Assembly (NCBI GenBank): GCA_049970095.1
Contig: JBMFNP010000002.1
Span: forward strand, 14,196-78,195
Reading direction: 5' to 3'
DNA from: SKW197 sp049970095
GTDB taxonomy: Archaea; Thermoplasmatota; Thermoplasmata; Lutacidiplasmatales; SKW197
DNA length: 64,000 nt
The notes below the pieces were generated by a model, which searched no databases, was not told where the DNA came from, and saw nothing but the letters and a program-made list of their open reading frames with translations. Both the position numbers and the translations under genes were made by a program. This document shows positions 1-8,917 of this stretch, in pieces (positions within the stretch are counted from its first letter, which is position 1; each line of letters opens with the position of its first letter).

Positions 1-327
1 TCTGGTGGTGAGAAGAGCCTCACAGGGCTTGCATTTATATTTGCAATCCAGCAGTATGACCCAAGCCCATTTTATTTCCTTGATGAAGTTGATATGTTTC
101 TGGATGCCGTAAATGCAGAGATTGTGGCAAAACTTGTGAAGAAAAACTCTGCAAAGGCGCAGTTTATCATGATTTCATTGAGGAAGGTAACTCTCCAGTA
201 TGCTGACCGCCTTTATGGCATCACACTGGTACCAGATGGAACCTCAAAGGTTGTCTCTCTGGAACTTGATCAGATAAAAGATATGGCTGAAGAAGAAAAT
301 AAAGAAGCGTCAGAAGGGGTGGTGTAA
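1..327 (+). CDS. smc: Chromosome segregation SMC protein, C-terminal end (partial)
   Basis: Only the last 108 codons are in the window; the reading frame is open from base 1. The fragment begins with the ABC-ATPase signature SGGEKSLTGLAFIFAIQ and continues into a Walker B motif, FYFLDEVDMFLD, followed by the D-loop region. This order is the carboxy-terminal nucleotide-binding half of SMC, the condensin ATPase that organises and segregates the chromosome. The stop codon touches the ATG of the next gene, scpA, and scpB follows, so the complete condensin set is one operon. The final 15 or so residues are acidic and look dispensable. Confidence 0.95.
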   Translation, partial: SGGEKSLTGLAFIFAIQQYDPSPFYFLDEVDMFLDAVNAEIVAKLVKKNSAKAQFIMISLRKVTLQYADRLYGITLVPDGTSKVVSLELDQIKDMAEEENKEASEGVV

Positions 328-1245
328 ATGAATACATCAACAGTTTGTGAATCTGGAAAAACTGAAAATCTGGAAATTGGTGCCCTCAAAACGCAGAGGT
401 TTGATGCAGAGGCTGTGAAAAGTGTGCTTGACCATTTGCTTTTCTACAAGGCAATAATTAAGGAAGGGGAAGAGAGGAAAATAGACCATTACATGGAACT
501 TGTGAACAGCCTTAACTCAGGAACATTCCTTTCAATCCAGAATCAGTTTGAACGCGCCCTTGTGGCTGTGTTTGAACTTGTTCTGGAGCACACGCTTGAC
601 CCATGGAACATTGACCTTGTGGAATTTGCAAAAATGTACCATGAGAAGATCCAGCAAAGCACAGATATTGACTTCATTACCGCAGGAAGAATAATTCTGA
701 TGGCATGGTCTGTGCTACACATCCAGAGCGAAACCCTGAGATTGAAAGCAGAGCCCCCGGTACCGACAACGCAAGAACTGGAATATATGCCAGATGAACT
801 TTATAGCACACCTGAAGAAATGGATTACACAAATATTGTACTCACTTCTGAAGAACCACCAATTCAGCCCCTTGCACTGCACCCGAGTTCACGCCAGGTA
901 ACACTCATGGAACTTGTGAATGCATTTGACGAAGCTAGGGTGGAAGCAGAAAAGCGGTTGCATCTTGAGGAATTGAGAAAGGCAAATGTTGAGAAATTCC
1001 AGAAAGCACCAATAATAAAAGTGCATGAAGAGTCCATAGAGAGGGACATAAATGAACTTTGGCCCAGAATTGCCCAGATGCGAGAGAAATGCACATTCAG
1101 GGCGCTTCTGAATGGAACAAAGGAAAGAAATGTGATTGTGGGTATGTTCATTGCACTCCTGCATCTCGCAAAAATGAACAGAATTCGCATCTGGCAGGAC
1201 AAAATCCCCGAAGGTGAAATATATATAGAAGTATTGAATAATTGA
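328..1245 (+). CDS. scpA: Segregation and condensation protein A (kleisin)
   Basis: This 305-residue protein is the kleisin that bridges the two SMC heads in the prokaryotic condensin complex. It is recognised from its position between smc and an ScpB-type winged-helix protein, from the segment around residues 80-100 (LEHTLDPWNIDLVEFAKMYH), which is the typical ScpA N-terminal motif, and from a C-terminal winged-helix-like segment (LLHLAKMNRIRIWQD) that binds the SMC head. The middle (about residues 140-200) is acidic and proline-rich, as expected for the flexible linker. The ATG directly follows the smc stop, indicating translational coupling. It is longer than the typical 230-270 residue ScpA. 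Confidence 0.9.
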   Translation: MNTSTVCESGKTENLEIGALKTQRFDAEAVKSVLDHLLFYKAIIKEGEERKIDHYMELVNSLNSGTFLSIQNQFERALVAVFELVLEHTLDPWNIDLVEFAKMYHEKIQQSTDIDFITAGRIILMAWSVLHIQSETLRLKAEPPVPTTQELEYMPDELYSTPEEMDYTNIVLTSEEPPIQPLALHPSSRQVTLMELVNAFDEARVEAEKRLHLEELRKANVEKFQKAPIIKVHEESIERDINELWPRIAQMREKCTFRALLNGTKERNVIVGMFIALLHLAKMNRIRIWQDKIPEGEIYIEVLNN

Positions 1246-1249
1246 TTGT

Positions 1250-1840
1250 ATGGAAGATATAGAGATTTCACTTGCAATTGAAGCCCTTCTTTTTTCGTCA
1301 GGTAGAGAACTCTCAATTCGTGAAATCACAGAATGGCTGGGAAAGGATGAGAAAATGGTGAGGAAAGCCATGCGTGCTCTTCTGAAAAGGTATGCCTCCG
1401 CCCATACATCAATTGAAATCGGGAGGGTGGGCACGAGATATGTGATGCGGCTGAAGCCAGAATTTGTAGGTATGGCAATTCCTGTGGCAGTGCCTGAACT
1501 CTCAAAGGATGAGATAAAAACACTTGCATTGATTGCCTTTTACCAGCCCGTAAAACAGAGTGTTCTTTCTAGGATGATAGGTTCAAAGGTGTATGAGCAT
1601 GTGGAGAAACTGAAGAAACTGGAACTGGTAAAGGCAAAAAGGGAGGGTGCAACACTATCAATAACCACAACAAAGAAGTTTTTGGTGTATTTCGGAATTC
1701 CTAGCAGTAAAAAGGAAGAAATCAAAAAATGGATTGCAAGTAAGGTGGGAATTGAGGTAAAACCTGAAGAGGCAATGAAAGGTGAAGCTGGTGGTGAGAT
1801 GGAGGGCAGCGCACAGAAGGAGGGGGCAAATTATGAATGA
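1250..1840 (+). CDS. scpB: Segregation and condensation protein B
   Basis: ScpB forms a dimer that binds the ScpA linker and completes the SMC-ScpA-ScpB condensin. The 196-residue protein begins MEDIEISLAIEALLFSSGR, close to the standard ScpB opening, and contains two winged-helix domains (about 1-75 and 80-155). The motif LALIAFYQPVKQSVLSRMIGS matches the second ScpB winged helix, which usually reads IAYrQPit. The tail after residue 160 is glutamate-rich and unstructured. The gene starts 4 bases after scpA and its end overlaps the start of nadC by 8 bases. Confidence 0.9.
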   Translation: MEDIEISLAIEALLFSSGRELSIREITEWLGKDEKMVRKAMRALLKRYASAHTSIEIGRVGTRYVMRLKPEFVGMAIPVAVPELSKDEIKTLALIAFYQPVKQSVLSRMIGSKVYEHVEKLKKLELVKAKREGATLSITTTKKFLVYFGIPSSKKEEIKKWIASKVGIEVKPEEAMKGEAGGEMEGSAQKEGANYE

Positions 1841-2669
1841 TTTAGAACTCACTCCTACGGAAATTGAGAGTTATTTGAGGGAAGATGCACCATTTGGAGA
1901 CATAACAAGTGCATTGCTATTCCCTAGCACACAGTTTGCAAAAGCATACATTATTGCAAAGCAGGAGTGCGTGATTGCGGGACTGGATGAAGCCAGAAGG
2001 GTGTTTGAATACCTGGGGTGCAAGGTTACACTACATTACAGGGACGGAGATGAAGTGCAGCGTTTCCGTAAAGTGATGTTTATCACAGGTGATGCAGGTA
2101 AAATTCTGCTTGGGGAACGGCTGGCACTTAATTTTCTTATGAAGATGAGTGGGATTTCTACATTAACTGCGGAAATTGTGAAGCTTGCAAGGGAAGTAAA
2201 CCCTGAAGTCCGTGTATCTGCTACAAGGAAAACCACCCCAGGGTTTAGGAAGTATGAGAAAAAAGCGGTGATGCTTGGTGGTGGAGAACCGCACAGATTC
2301 TCACTCAGTGATGCAGTGCTTATCAAGGAAAATCACATTGTACTTGCTGGCGGGATTGAAAATGCAATCTCGCTGGCAAAGAAGGTCTCTTTTACCAAGA
2401 AAATTGAGGTGGAAGTGCGGAATCTTGAGGAGGCAATAATTGCTGCAAAGCTTGGAGTGGATATAATTATGCTGGATAATTTTAAAGTGAGCGAGGCTGA
2501 AGAAGCATATAAAAAAATCAAAGAGTTGAATAAAAAAATTATTGTTGAAGTTTCTGGGGGGATAAATAAATCTAACATAAAGAAGTATGCAAAGGCATGT
2601 GATGTAATTTCTGTTGGCATGCTTACACATTCCTATAATTCCATTGATTTCTCATTAGAGGTAATGTAG
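1833..2669 (+). CDS. nadC: Nicotinate-nucleotide pyrophosphorylase (carboxylating), quinolinate phosphoribosyltransferase
   Basis: The enzyme joins quinolinate and PRPP to give nicotinate mononucleotide, CO2 and pyrophosphate in NAD synthesis. The family is shown by EDAPFGDITS near the N-terminus, the active-site block RKTTPGFRKYEKKAVMLGG followed by HRFSLSDAVLIKENH, and the late EVEVRNLEEA and MLDNF segments of the TIM barrel. I place the start at 1833 because an AGGAGGGGG ribosome site lies just upstream and the protein then begins MNDLELTPTEI; an in-frame ATG 51 bases earlier would add a basic extension inside scpB. It gives 278 residues, the usual length. nadA and nadB are not in view, so co-transcription with condensin genes looks incidental. 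Confidence 0.93.
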   Translation: MNDLELTPTEIESYLREDAPFGDITSALLFPSTQFAKAYIIAKQECVIAGLDEARRVFEYLGCKVTLHYRDGDEVQRFRKVMFITGDAGKILLGERLALNFLMKMSGISTLTAEIVKLAREVNPEVRVSATRKTTPGFRKYEKKAVMLGGGEPHRFSLSDAVLIKENHIVLAGGIENAISLAKKVSFTKKIEVEVRNLEEAIIAAKLGVDIIMLDNFKVSEAEEAYKKIKELNKKIIVEVSGGINKSNIKKYAKACDVISVGMLTHSYNSIDFSLEVM

Positions 2670-2671
2670 GG

Positions 2672-3091
2672 ATGAAAAAGCAGAAAAGGGTGATTTCTGC
2701 AAATCTCGGATATGTTTCTGGAATACTGCTTATACTCGCAGGTTATTCTGCACATAATGAAATGATTACCCTCATCCTCAATTATGCCACAAAAATTGGG
2801 TTTGTGAGCGGAATTGCCACAATCCTCCTCTACATAATAACCCTTCTTGGGACTCTGGGTGGCTTTACCGTGATTTTGGGGAGTTATGCGGTCGCCAGGA
2901 ATCATATCTATCTTGGAAAGTTTTTGCTCAGCATCGGCTCTGGCTTCGGTTTAATTGAACTCATTATCTACCTCGGGACAAAATACGGAGGAAATTTCAT
3001 TACTGGCATTGAGCTGTTTGTAAGTTCAATTTTAGGGTTCGGAATAATTCTTGCAATTATTGCAAGAGGATTGGTAGGTGATTGGCTATGA
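2672..3091 (+). CDS. Small four-helix membrane protein, function unknown
   Basis: The gene encodes 139 residues with four hydrophobic segments, roughly 12-30, 46-73, 80-100 and 112-135, and short loops, so it is an integral membrane protein. I do not recognise the family. Glycine-rich helices (GSGFGL, LGTLGGF) suggest tight packing. It starts 2 bases after nadC, so it is probably the last gene of the smc-scpA-scpB-nadC transcript; its last 6 bases overlap the convergent end of the FG-GAP protein gene. Confidence 0.75.
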   Translation: MKKQKRVISANLGYVSGILLILAGYSAHNEMITLILNYATKIGFVSGIATILLYIITLLGTLGGFTVILGSYAVARNHIYLGKFLLSIGSGFGLIELIIYLGTKYGGNFITGIELFVSSILGFGIILAIIARGLVGDWL

Positions 3092-5035
3092 GAGCTTTTT
3101 TGCAACACCTTCTACGCTTTCCTCTCTCCAGAGTTCTTTGTATCTTCTGATAAACCTTCGCACAAGATACCAAACAGCAAGCAACACCATGACGGTGGCC
3201 AGCACTCCAATGCCTGCAAATACATACATTGCGTAATCGGGTTTCACAATCACTTTCACTGTAATATTGTAAACCGAATGTATGCTCTCACTATTGTCCT
3301 GAATATTCATTAGAACTACCTTTATTGTTATGTTAAATGTTCTATTAGTAATTAACAGTGTATCTAACTTAAATGTGAGGGTTTCACTTGTGCCAATGTC
3401 AAATCTTTTTGTCATGAAAATAGAAGAATCTATGTATATTTCCACACCCACACTAAAAATAGAATATCTGGCACGATTGAGGAGTGTTATGCTTCCTTCA
3501 ATAACCTCTCCCTCTCCCAGTTTAACTGCAACTTCTCTGTTCATTTCAAGTTTTTCATTTTTAAGGTGGTTTCCGAGCGTGAGATAAACTTCAAGTTCAA
3601 CTGCAACACAGATTGTAAAATTTTTTCTCTCCGCTTCTCCGTCTGCATTGCAATCCAGCAGAATACGATGGTATCCACCAGTTTTCGGAATCCATGTAAA
3701 GGTGACATTGTATTCCCTATTTGCAATGGTATTTTCAAGGAGTGTATGACCAATGATTTCATTTCCCTGCCCCGCATCATGGGTGAGATTCAGTTCAATT
3801 TTTGAGTTTGCAGCAACGCTCAGAACACCAATAGTGAAGGTTACCGTCTGATTAATCTCTGGTAATCTTGGAGAATACTCTACATATGCTATCTCTATAT
3901 TTTTTACCCCATACAGCAGCACCTTACCAGGTGAAATTTCCTGAATCCCAGATTCTGTTGTAATAAAAACCTCTTTGAGGGTATTGGGCATCCTATAAAA
4001 CATCACTGAATTTGAGTTTCCGAGGTCTGTCATCTCTTTTTCACCCCTGAATTTTACTGCACCTGTTCCTATATCCACAATATAGACATATCCATCATAG
4101 GTGGTGCACCCGATGTCCTTTACCCCATCCCCCTCAAAGTCCCCGATTGCCACACCAAAGATCTGGTTCTGGCATATATGCAGTGTGGTTGTTCCACCCG
4201 CACCTGCACCCAAACCTCCCACCTTAATAATCCATATGTTTCCGTCACCACTACCAGCAATTATTTCATCCACGCCGTCTCCATCAATGTCATCCACCGC
4301 CAATGCAGATAAAATTCCGGGTATGTACGGGCTTATAAACTTCTGTGTAAATTGCCCATGTTGGTAATCCAGAACACGCACAGTGCTCTCAGTATTTCCG
4401 CGCCAGTCCACAAAAACAATGTCTTTTCTTCCGTCTCCGTCTACATCACCCACGCTCACCTCAAAAACCGCATCAGGAGTCATTGTTATACCCTTCGTGA
4501 AAAGAATACCAGCGTTATAGGTATAAACTCCAATACTTGCGGTGCCGGTCCCTACAATAATCTCATTTATTCCATCGCCGTCAATGTCAACTATCTGTAA
4601 TCCGAAGATTGCGCCGTTTGTAAAGTGCGACTTATCCCAGTCAAGCAACACATCGTTTGTCAGTGCATCTACTATGGAAAGATGCCCATCGTGGGTCGCG
4701 ATTGCAATTTCAGGTCTTGCATCACCAGTAACATTACCCACAGCAATCTTTCTGACATTGCCACTAAGGATGGGTGATTCCCATACTCTGGTGCCATTTT
4801 CAAGAGAGAAACCATAAACACGGTCTGCAGAACCTGCAAGTACCACTGTGTGTTCATCCCCAAAAATATTGCCTGCAGCGATGCCCCAGCAGTATGGAGA
4901 AATGTCCTCACTTACCCATTTTGGAGAAATCAGTCTAACAGACAGTTGCCCTGAGGATGTTTGTGTGGCTGGAGTGAAAATAGATAACAGGATGATCAGA
5001 AAGATGAGCAACTGTACACCCTTCGCTGATGCCAT
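3086..5035 (-). CDS. Exported FG-GAP/integrin-type propeller protein with C-terminal membrane anchor
   Basis: The product has 649 residues when started at the ATG at 5035, which opens with a signal peptide (MASAKGVQLLIFLIILLSIF). A seven-bladed FG-GAP propeller occupies about residues 60-400; calcium-loop repeats such as DIDGDGINEII, DVDGDGRKDIV and DIDGDGVDEII are obvious. Two Ig-like beta domains rich in N-glycosylation sequons follow, then one transmembrane helix (about 600-625) and a basic cytoplasmic tail. It is thus a surface adhesin or binding protein held in the membrane. A TATA box at 5050-5065 reads towards this start. In-frame ATGs at 5056 and 5089 exist but lie at or upstream of the TATA box. 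The partner or ligand is unknown. Confidence 0.85.
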   Translation of the reverse strand: MASAKGVQLLIFLIILLSIFTPATQTSSGQLSVRLISPKWVSEDISPYCWGIAAGNIFGDEHTVVLAGSADRVYGFSLENGTRVWESPILSGNVRKIAVGNVTGDARPEIAIATHDGHLSIVDALTNDVLLDWDKSHFTNGAIFGLQIVDIDGDGINEIIVGTGTASIGVYTYNAGILFTKGITMTPDAVFEVSVGDVDGDGRKDIVFVDWRGNTESTVRVLDYQHGQFTQKFISPYIPGILSALAVDDIDGDGVDEIIAGSGDGNIWIIKVGGLGAGAGGTTTLHICQNQIFGVAIGDFEGDGVKDIGCTTYDGYVYIVDIGTGAVKFRGEKEMTDLGNSNSVMFYRMPNTLKEVFITTESGIQEISPGKVLLYGVKNIEIAYVEYSPRLPEINQTVTFTIGVLSVAANSKIELNLTHDAGQGNEIIGHTLLENTIANREYNVTFTWIPKTGGYHRILLDCNADGEAERKNFTICVAVELEVYLTLGNHLKNEKLEMNREVAVKLGEGEVIEGSITLLNRARYSIFSVGVEIYIDSSIFMTKRFDIGTSETLTFKLDTLLITNRTFNITIKVVLMNIQDNSESIHSVYNITVKVIVKPDYAMYVFAGIGVLATVMVLLAVWYLVRRFIRRYKELWREESVEGVAKKLS

Positions 5036-5049
5036 ACTTACTGTTAAGA

Positions 5050-5065
5050 AAATCATATATAAAAT
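5050..5065 (-). promoter_or_regulatory. TATA box for the FG-GAP surface protein gene
   Basis: Read on the minus strand the segment is ATTTTATATATGATT. It is about 22-25 bases before the ATG at 5035, implying a leaderless or nearly leaderless transcript. Confidence 0.5.
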
Positions 5066-5076
5066 CTGTTTGGAAA

Positions 5077-5087
5077 CTTTTATATCC
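5077..5087 (+). promoter_or_regulatory. TATA box and leader of the ribosomal stalk operon
   Basis: CTTTTATATCC would place transcription start near 5105-5110, leaving a leader of about 50 bases before the TTG start of L1 at 5158. Archaeal L1 is known to repress its own operon by binding an mRNA copy of its rRNA site; the leader has short GC-rich complementary segments (CCCT and AGGG at about 5127-5146) that could host such a site, which I cannot verify by eye. Confidence 0.5.
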
Positions 5088-5157
5088 ATGCACGATTTTG
5101 GAGAGATGCCCATGTAGAAGAGGATCCCCTCGGAACCACTACAGGGTAGGTGATAAA

Positions 5158-5799
5158 TTGGCAAACGAAGAAGTCCTAGAAATAGTAAAGAAGATGCTGG
5201 AAGAATCTCCAAAACGCAAGTTCACAGAAAGTGTAGAACTAGCAGTAAATCTGAAAAATATTGACCTGAAAAACCAGAAGAATAAAATTGATGAGGATGT
5301 TATTCTGCCAAAAGGCAGAGGAAAGAACATAAAAATTGGTGTTTTTGGCAGTGGGGAGTTTGCACTGAAAGCTAAGAATGCAAATGCAGACATTGTCATC
5401 ACTCCTGAGGAAATTGAGGCTATTGCCTCGGATAAAAGAAAAGCCAAGAAATTAGCAGGTGAGATCACATACTTTATTGCAGAAGCACCCCTGATGATTA
5501 CAATCGGTAAGCGCCTTGGTCCCATCCTGGCACCTCGTGGAAAAATGCCAAGGCCATTACCTCCAGCTGCAGATCCCGCTCCTGTTATACAGAATCTGAG
5601 AAGAACAGTAAAAATAAGGACAAAAGAGAAGCCCACATTCCATGTGGTTGTGGGGAGCAGGGAGATGAAACCAGAAGATATTGCTGAGAACATTGAAACT
5701 GTGGTGAACAGGGTGGTCTCAAAACTGGAGAAAGGCAAGCACAACATTGACTCAGTTTATGTAAAGACCACGATGGGCCCCGCCTATAAAATAATGTGA
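5158..5799 (+). CDS. rpl1: Large-subunit ribosomal protein L1 (uL1)
   Basis: L1 forms the mobile stalk by the tRNA exit site and acts as a translational repressor of its operon. The 213 residues show the family landmarks: KRKFTESVELAVNLKNIDLK at the start, the middle-domain block LGPILAPRGKMPRP, and FHVVVGSREM. I choose the TTG at 5158 because it is preceded by GGTAGGTGAT and gives the conserved opening (M)ANEEVLEIVKKM; upstream ATGs in frame lie before or within the promoter. L10 and L12 follow in the same operon; L11, often next to L1, is absent. Confidence 0.94.
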   Translation: MANEEVLEIVKKMLEESPKRKFTESVELAVNLKNIDLKNQKNKIDEDVILPKGRGKNIKIGVFGSGEFALKAKNANADIVITPEEIEAIASDKRKAKKLAGEITYFIAEAPLMITIGKRLGPILAPRGKMPRPLPPAADPAPVIQNLRRTVKIRTKEKPTFHVVVGSREMKPEDIAENIETVVNRVVSKLEKGKHNIDSVYVKTTMGPAYKIM

Positions 5800-5809
5800 G
5801 GTGAATTTA

Positions 5810-6799
5810 ATGGCACATGTAGCAAAATGGAAAATTGAAAAGGTTGAAGAACTAAAAACTAAAATTCAGAGTAAGAGGGTTGTCGGGGTGGTGAACATTG
5901 CAGGACTGCCCTCGCCCCAACTCCAGCAGATGCGGAAAAATCTCAGGGGGAAGGCAGAGATCGTTGTAAGCAGGAATGCTATTCTCTCCCATGCTCTTGA
6001 AAAGAGTGGCAAATCAAATGTCTCAAAACTCGCTGAATACATTCAGGCACAAACTGGCTTGATTCTCTCAAATGAGAATCCTTTTAAACTGTACAAATAT
6101 CTAGAGGCAACAAAAACTAAGGCTCCTGCAAAGGGTGGAGAGATTGCCCCGGAGGACATAATAATTAAGGCGATGGAAACACCATTCAAACCAGGACCAA
6201 TTGTCTCCGAACTGCAAAAAGCAGGGCTGGCAGCTGCAATTGAGGGCGGAAAAGTTGTCATAAAGAAGGATAAAGTTCTGGTGAAGGCTGGAGAAGTTAT
6301 CACAAAGGAAAATGCACAGCTCCTTGCAAAGCTTGGAATTACACCCCTTACAATTGGACTGGATCTACGCGCGGTGCTTGAAGAGGGTATAGTTTATCCA
6401 AAGGAAAGCCTTGCGATTTCGCAGGAGGAAATCCTTGGACAGTTTGTTACTGCTTCTATCCGCGCACGGCAGTTTGCAGTCCAGATTGCTTACATTACCA
6501 GAGAAACTGTAAGCCCAATATTAGCAAAGGGTTTCAGGCAGGGTATTGCCATTGTGACAAGGACTGGTTATCCTGCAAGAGGTGCAATTGAACATCTCAT
6601 CAGGAAGGCACACATGGACATGCTTGCAGTAGCTGCACTTGTACCTGAGGTTGCAGGTGATGTTTTGAAGAATGTGGCTGTAGTCCAGCCAACCAGCTCC
6701 GGCGTCCATGGTGCCGGAGAGGGAAGCGAACAGAAAGAGGAGAAGAAGGAACCAAAAGAAGAAGATGTGGCTGCAGGTTTAAGTTCATTGTTCGGCTAG
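5810..6799 (+). CDS. rpl10: Large-subunit ribosomal protein L10 (acidic P0, uL10)
   Basis: P0 anchors the L12 dimers to 23S rRNA and forms the base of the factor-binding stalk. The 329-residue protein opens MAHVAKWKIEKVEELKTKI, has the rRNA-binding N-terminal domain and the archaeal insertion domain (about 105-180), then helical L12-binding spines, and ends in a charged hinge and the tail EEDVAAGLSSLFG. That tail is shared with L12 and is what recruits elongation factors in archaea. The start at 5810 follows GAGGTGA; a GTG 9 bases earlier is less likely. Confidence 0.95.
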   Translation: MAHVAKWKIEKVEELKTKIQSKRVVGVVNIAGLPSPQLQQMRKNLRGKAEIVVSRNAILSHALEKSGKSNVSKLAEYIQAQTGLILSNENPFKLYKYLEATKTKAPAKGGEIAPEDIIIKAMETPFKPGPIVSELQKAGLAAAIEGGKVVIKKDKVLVKAGEVITKENAQLLAKLGITPLTIGLDLRAVLEEGIVYPKESLAISQEEILGQFVTASIRARQFAVQIAYITRETVSPILAKGFRQGIAIVTRTGYPARGAIEHLIRKAHMDMLAVAALVPEVAGDVLKNVAVVQPTSSGVHGAGEGSEQKEEKKEPKEEDVAAGLSSLFG

Positions 6800-6821
6800 A
6801 AAAAACAAGGAGGTAATGAAA

Positions 6822-7139
6822 ATGGAATATGTGTATAGCGCATTGCTGCTACATGCTCTGGGAAAACCGATTAACGAAGAGAACATAGCGAATGTGATTA
6901 AAGCCGCTGGTGCTGAACCAGATATGACAAAGATAAAGGCACTCACAGCCTCGCTGGAAGGCGTGGATATTGCAAAGATTCTGGAGAGCGCAAGTGCGAT
7001 GCCAGTAGCGGCGGCATCTGCACCAGCATCAGGTGGAGAGAAAAAGGAAGAGAAAAAAGAGGAAAAGAAAGAGGAGAAGAAGGAAGAAAAGCCAAAAGAA
7101 GAAGATGTGGCTGCGGGATTGGGTGCACTCTTCGGTTAA
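6822..7139 (+). CDS. rpl12: Large-subunit ribosomal protein L12 (P1)
   Basis: L12 is the multi-copy stalk protein that recruits translation factors. The 105 residues start MEYVYSALLLHALGKPINEEN, typical of archaeal P1, and after an alanine-rich helix and a lysine/glutamate hinge end in EEDVAAGLGALFG, almost the same as the end of L10. An ATG at 6816 is only one base from the AGGAGGT ribosome site, whereas 6822 has normal spacing, so I start at 6822. The gene ends 2 bases before the convergent ligase gene. Confidence 0.93.
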   Translation: MEYVYSALLLHALGKPINEENIANVIKAAGAEPDMTKIKALTASLEGVDIAKILESASAMPVAAASAPASGGEKKEEKKEEKKEEKKEEKPKEEDVAAGLGALFG

Positions 7140-7141
7140 AC

Positions 7142-8917
7142 TCAATCCCCAATCTTTTTCAATTGTTTTCTGTACATCTCAATTATTTCTCTGGTTGTGG
7201 TAGTGTCAGTTGCGCTCTTATCCTCTCTCCATCTACCCGTGAATCTCGGGAAGCGCACAGCAATTCCTGCTCCTTTGCGCACCACATCAAAGCCGCATGT
7301 GTGTACGGGGCTGAGAGTAAGCTCTGCACCCCGCACCTCAACAACAACTTCTGGTAAAAACCAAAAATCTGGTTCAATTTTGGATATCACATTTTCAGGC
7401 TTTTTTGCCACCACAAATGGCTTGAACTTTTTCGGAAGATCAGAAAGTGTTGCATCGTCAAATCCTGTGCCAAGTTTGCATATTGTTTCAAACATTTGAG
7501 TATCTGAGTTATAAACACCGGTGAGCAATGCCCCATATGTGCCCGCCCTCCTGCCTCTTCCTGCAAATGCACCCAGCACAACAAGATCTAGAGTGTCTGT
7601 GAGCTCTGACTTATATTCTCGCTTGTATTTAAGCCACAGAAAACCCCGTTTTCCAGGTTTGTAAATGCTTTCTGGCGCAATGGATTTTGCCATTATTCCC
7701 TCACATCCGACACCGATGGCTTCATTGAAAAAAATCTCGCACTTTTCTCTGGAATCCACGAGAAGCATTTTTGAGAGTTTCACATGTTCTGTTTCCCTGA
7801 TTGCAGAAGCCAGAGCATTTCTTCTGAGCATATAATCTGATTTAAGGTACTCCTTATCATTGAGGTAAAGACAATCAAAGAGATAGATGCGCACGGGAAT
7901 CTCGGAGATTGCGGTTTCAATTTCGTGTTTTCTTCCCCGTCTTTTTGAAACTTCCTGGAATGGTAACATTTCCTCAGTTGCAGGGTCATATGGTACACAT
8001 TCGCCCTCAAAAATTCCGTTTTTTGCAGCAAACGCTTCTTTCAGAGATTCAATAAGGTCTGGAAACTGGGTAGTGAGATCCTCAAGGCGCCTTGAATAGA
8101 GTTTTATGTGCCCATCTGGAAAGATGTGCGCCTGTATCCGCAAACCATCGTATTTGTACTCTGCGGCAAACCTTTCTCCCATTCTTTCAAAAATTTCCTC
8201 AAAACTTGCAGCCCTTTCAGCCAGCATTGCGCGGATTGGCACTCCAATTTTTAGCCCTATCTTCTTGATTCCCCCAAATCCTTCTGTAGCAAGCGTTTTT
8301 GCGATGAGCCCGATATCGGAACATACATTGTACTTATCCTCCACAATCTCCCTTGCTTCAATCTTTTCTTTCTGAGAGATGAATACTGTTGCCAGAGCAT
8401 CCAGAATTGTGCTTTCTGCAATCCCCAATCTCAACTTTCCTGAGAGTATTCTTGCAATGTATCTTGCCTCCAAAGGTTCGGCATCATGAAAAAGTTCTGC
8501 AATTAATTTGAGTTTCAGATCCTGGGAGCCTGCACCTGTGCTTTCTGCCACTTTGCACAGCGCATGATACACCTTTTCAATTGTAAGGATTTCCCTGAAA
8601 AGAGATTCTTGCTTTTTCTGCTGGATTATTTCCTCACCTGCTCTGCCAATATCTCCAAAATTCTTCATTATCTGGTTTACCCTCTCCTGTTTAAGTCCAG
8701 AAGCAAGCGCAAGTGCACGGAGAATAAGTGCTTCTGCAATCCCCAGTTCCACACCTATAAAATCAGGGTAAATTTTTCCTTGAAGGAGATAACATACATG
8801 GTGTATTTCCTCTGGCGCAAGAGTTTTAAACAGTTCTCCAAGTGTGGATGTGATCTCAGTTCTTTTTGTGGTTTTTTCAATGCGTTCAAAATAGCCAGCA
8901 AGCTCAAGAAAGTTCAA
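7142..8917 (-). CDS. lig: ATP-dependent DNA ligase
   Basis: This 591-residue enzyme seals nicks in replication and repair. It has the archaeal/eukaryotic layout: a helical DNA-binding domain (1-220), an adenylation domain with nucleophile Lys255 in EYKYDGLRIQ, motif III (YLFDCLYLN), motif IV (EGIMAKS) and motif V (WLKYKREY), then an OB-fold domain with the late motif RFPRFTGRWREDKSATD. The start is a TTG at 8917 that overlaps the TGA of the upstream epimerase (TTGA) and is preceded by GGGGGGT, so the two genes are translationally coupled. All catalytic motifs appear intact. Confidence 0.95.
   Translation of the reverse strand: MNFLELAGYFERIEKTTKRTEITSTLGELFKTLAPEEIHHVCYLLQGKIYPDFIGVELGIAEALILRALALASGLKQERVNQIMKNFGDIGRAGEEIIQQKKQESLFREILTIEKVYHALCKVAESTGAGSQDLKLKLIAELFHDAEPLEARYIARILSGKLRLGIAESTILDALATVFISQKEKIEAREIVEDKYNVCSDIGLIAKTLATEGFGGIKKIGLKIGVPIRAMLAERAASFEEIFERMGERFAAEYKYDGLRIQAHIFPDGHIKLYSRRLEDLTTQFPDLIESLKEAFAAKNGIFEGECVPYDPATEEMLPFQEVSKRRGRKHEIETAISEIPVRIYLFDCLYLNDKEYLKSDYMLRRNALASAIRETEHVKLSKMLLVDSREKCEIFFNEAIGVGCEGIMAKSIAPESIYKPGKRGFLWLKYKREYKSELTDTLDLVVLGAFAGRGRRAGTYGALLTGVYNSDTQMFETICKLGTGFDDATLSDLPKKFKPFVVAKKPENVISKIEPDFWFLPEVVVEVRGAELTLSPVHTCGFDVVRKGAGIAVRFPRFTGRWREDKSATDTTTTREIIEMYRKQLKKIGD

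Noticed and set aside
889..1434. Minus-strand open frames opposite scpA and scpB
   Set aside because: No homology, no ribosome site, and composition typical of antisense shadows.
5139..5747. Long minus-strand open frame opposite ribosomal protein L1
   Set aside because: L1 is unmistakable on the plus strand; the antisense frame is a codon-use shadow.
6720..7139. Repeated acidic tail sequence at the ends of L10 and L12
   Set aside because: The shared KEEDVAAGL tail is a known feature of archaeal P0 and P1 proteins, not a recombination repeat.
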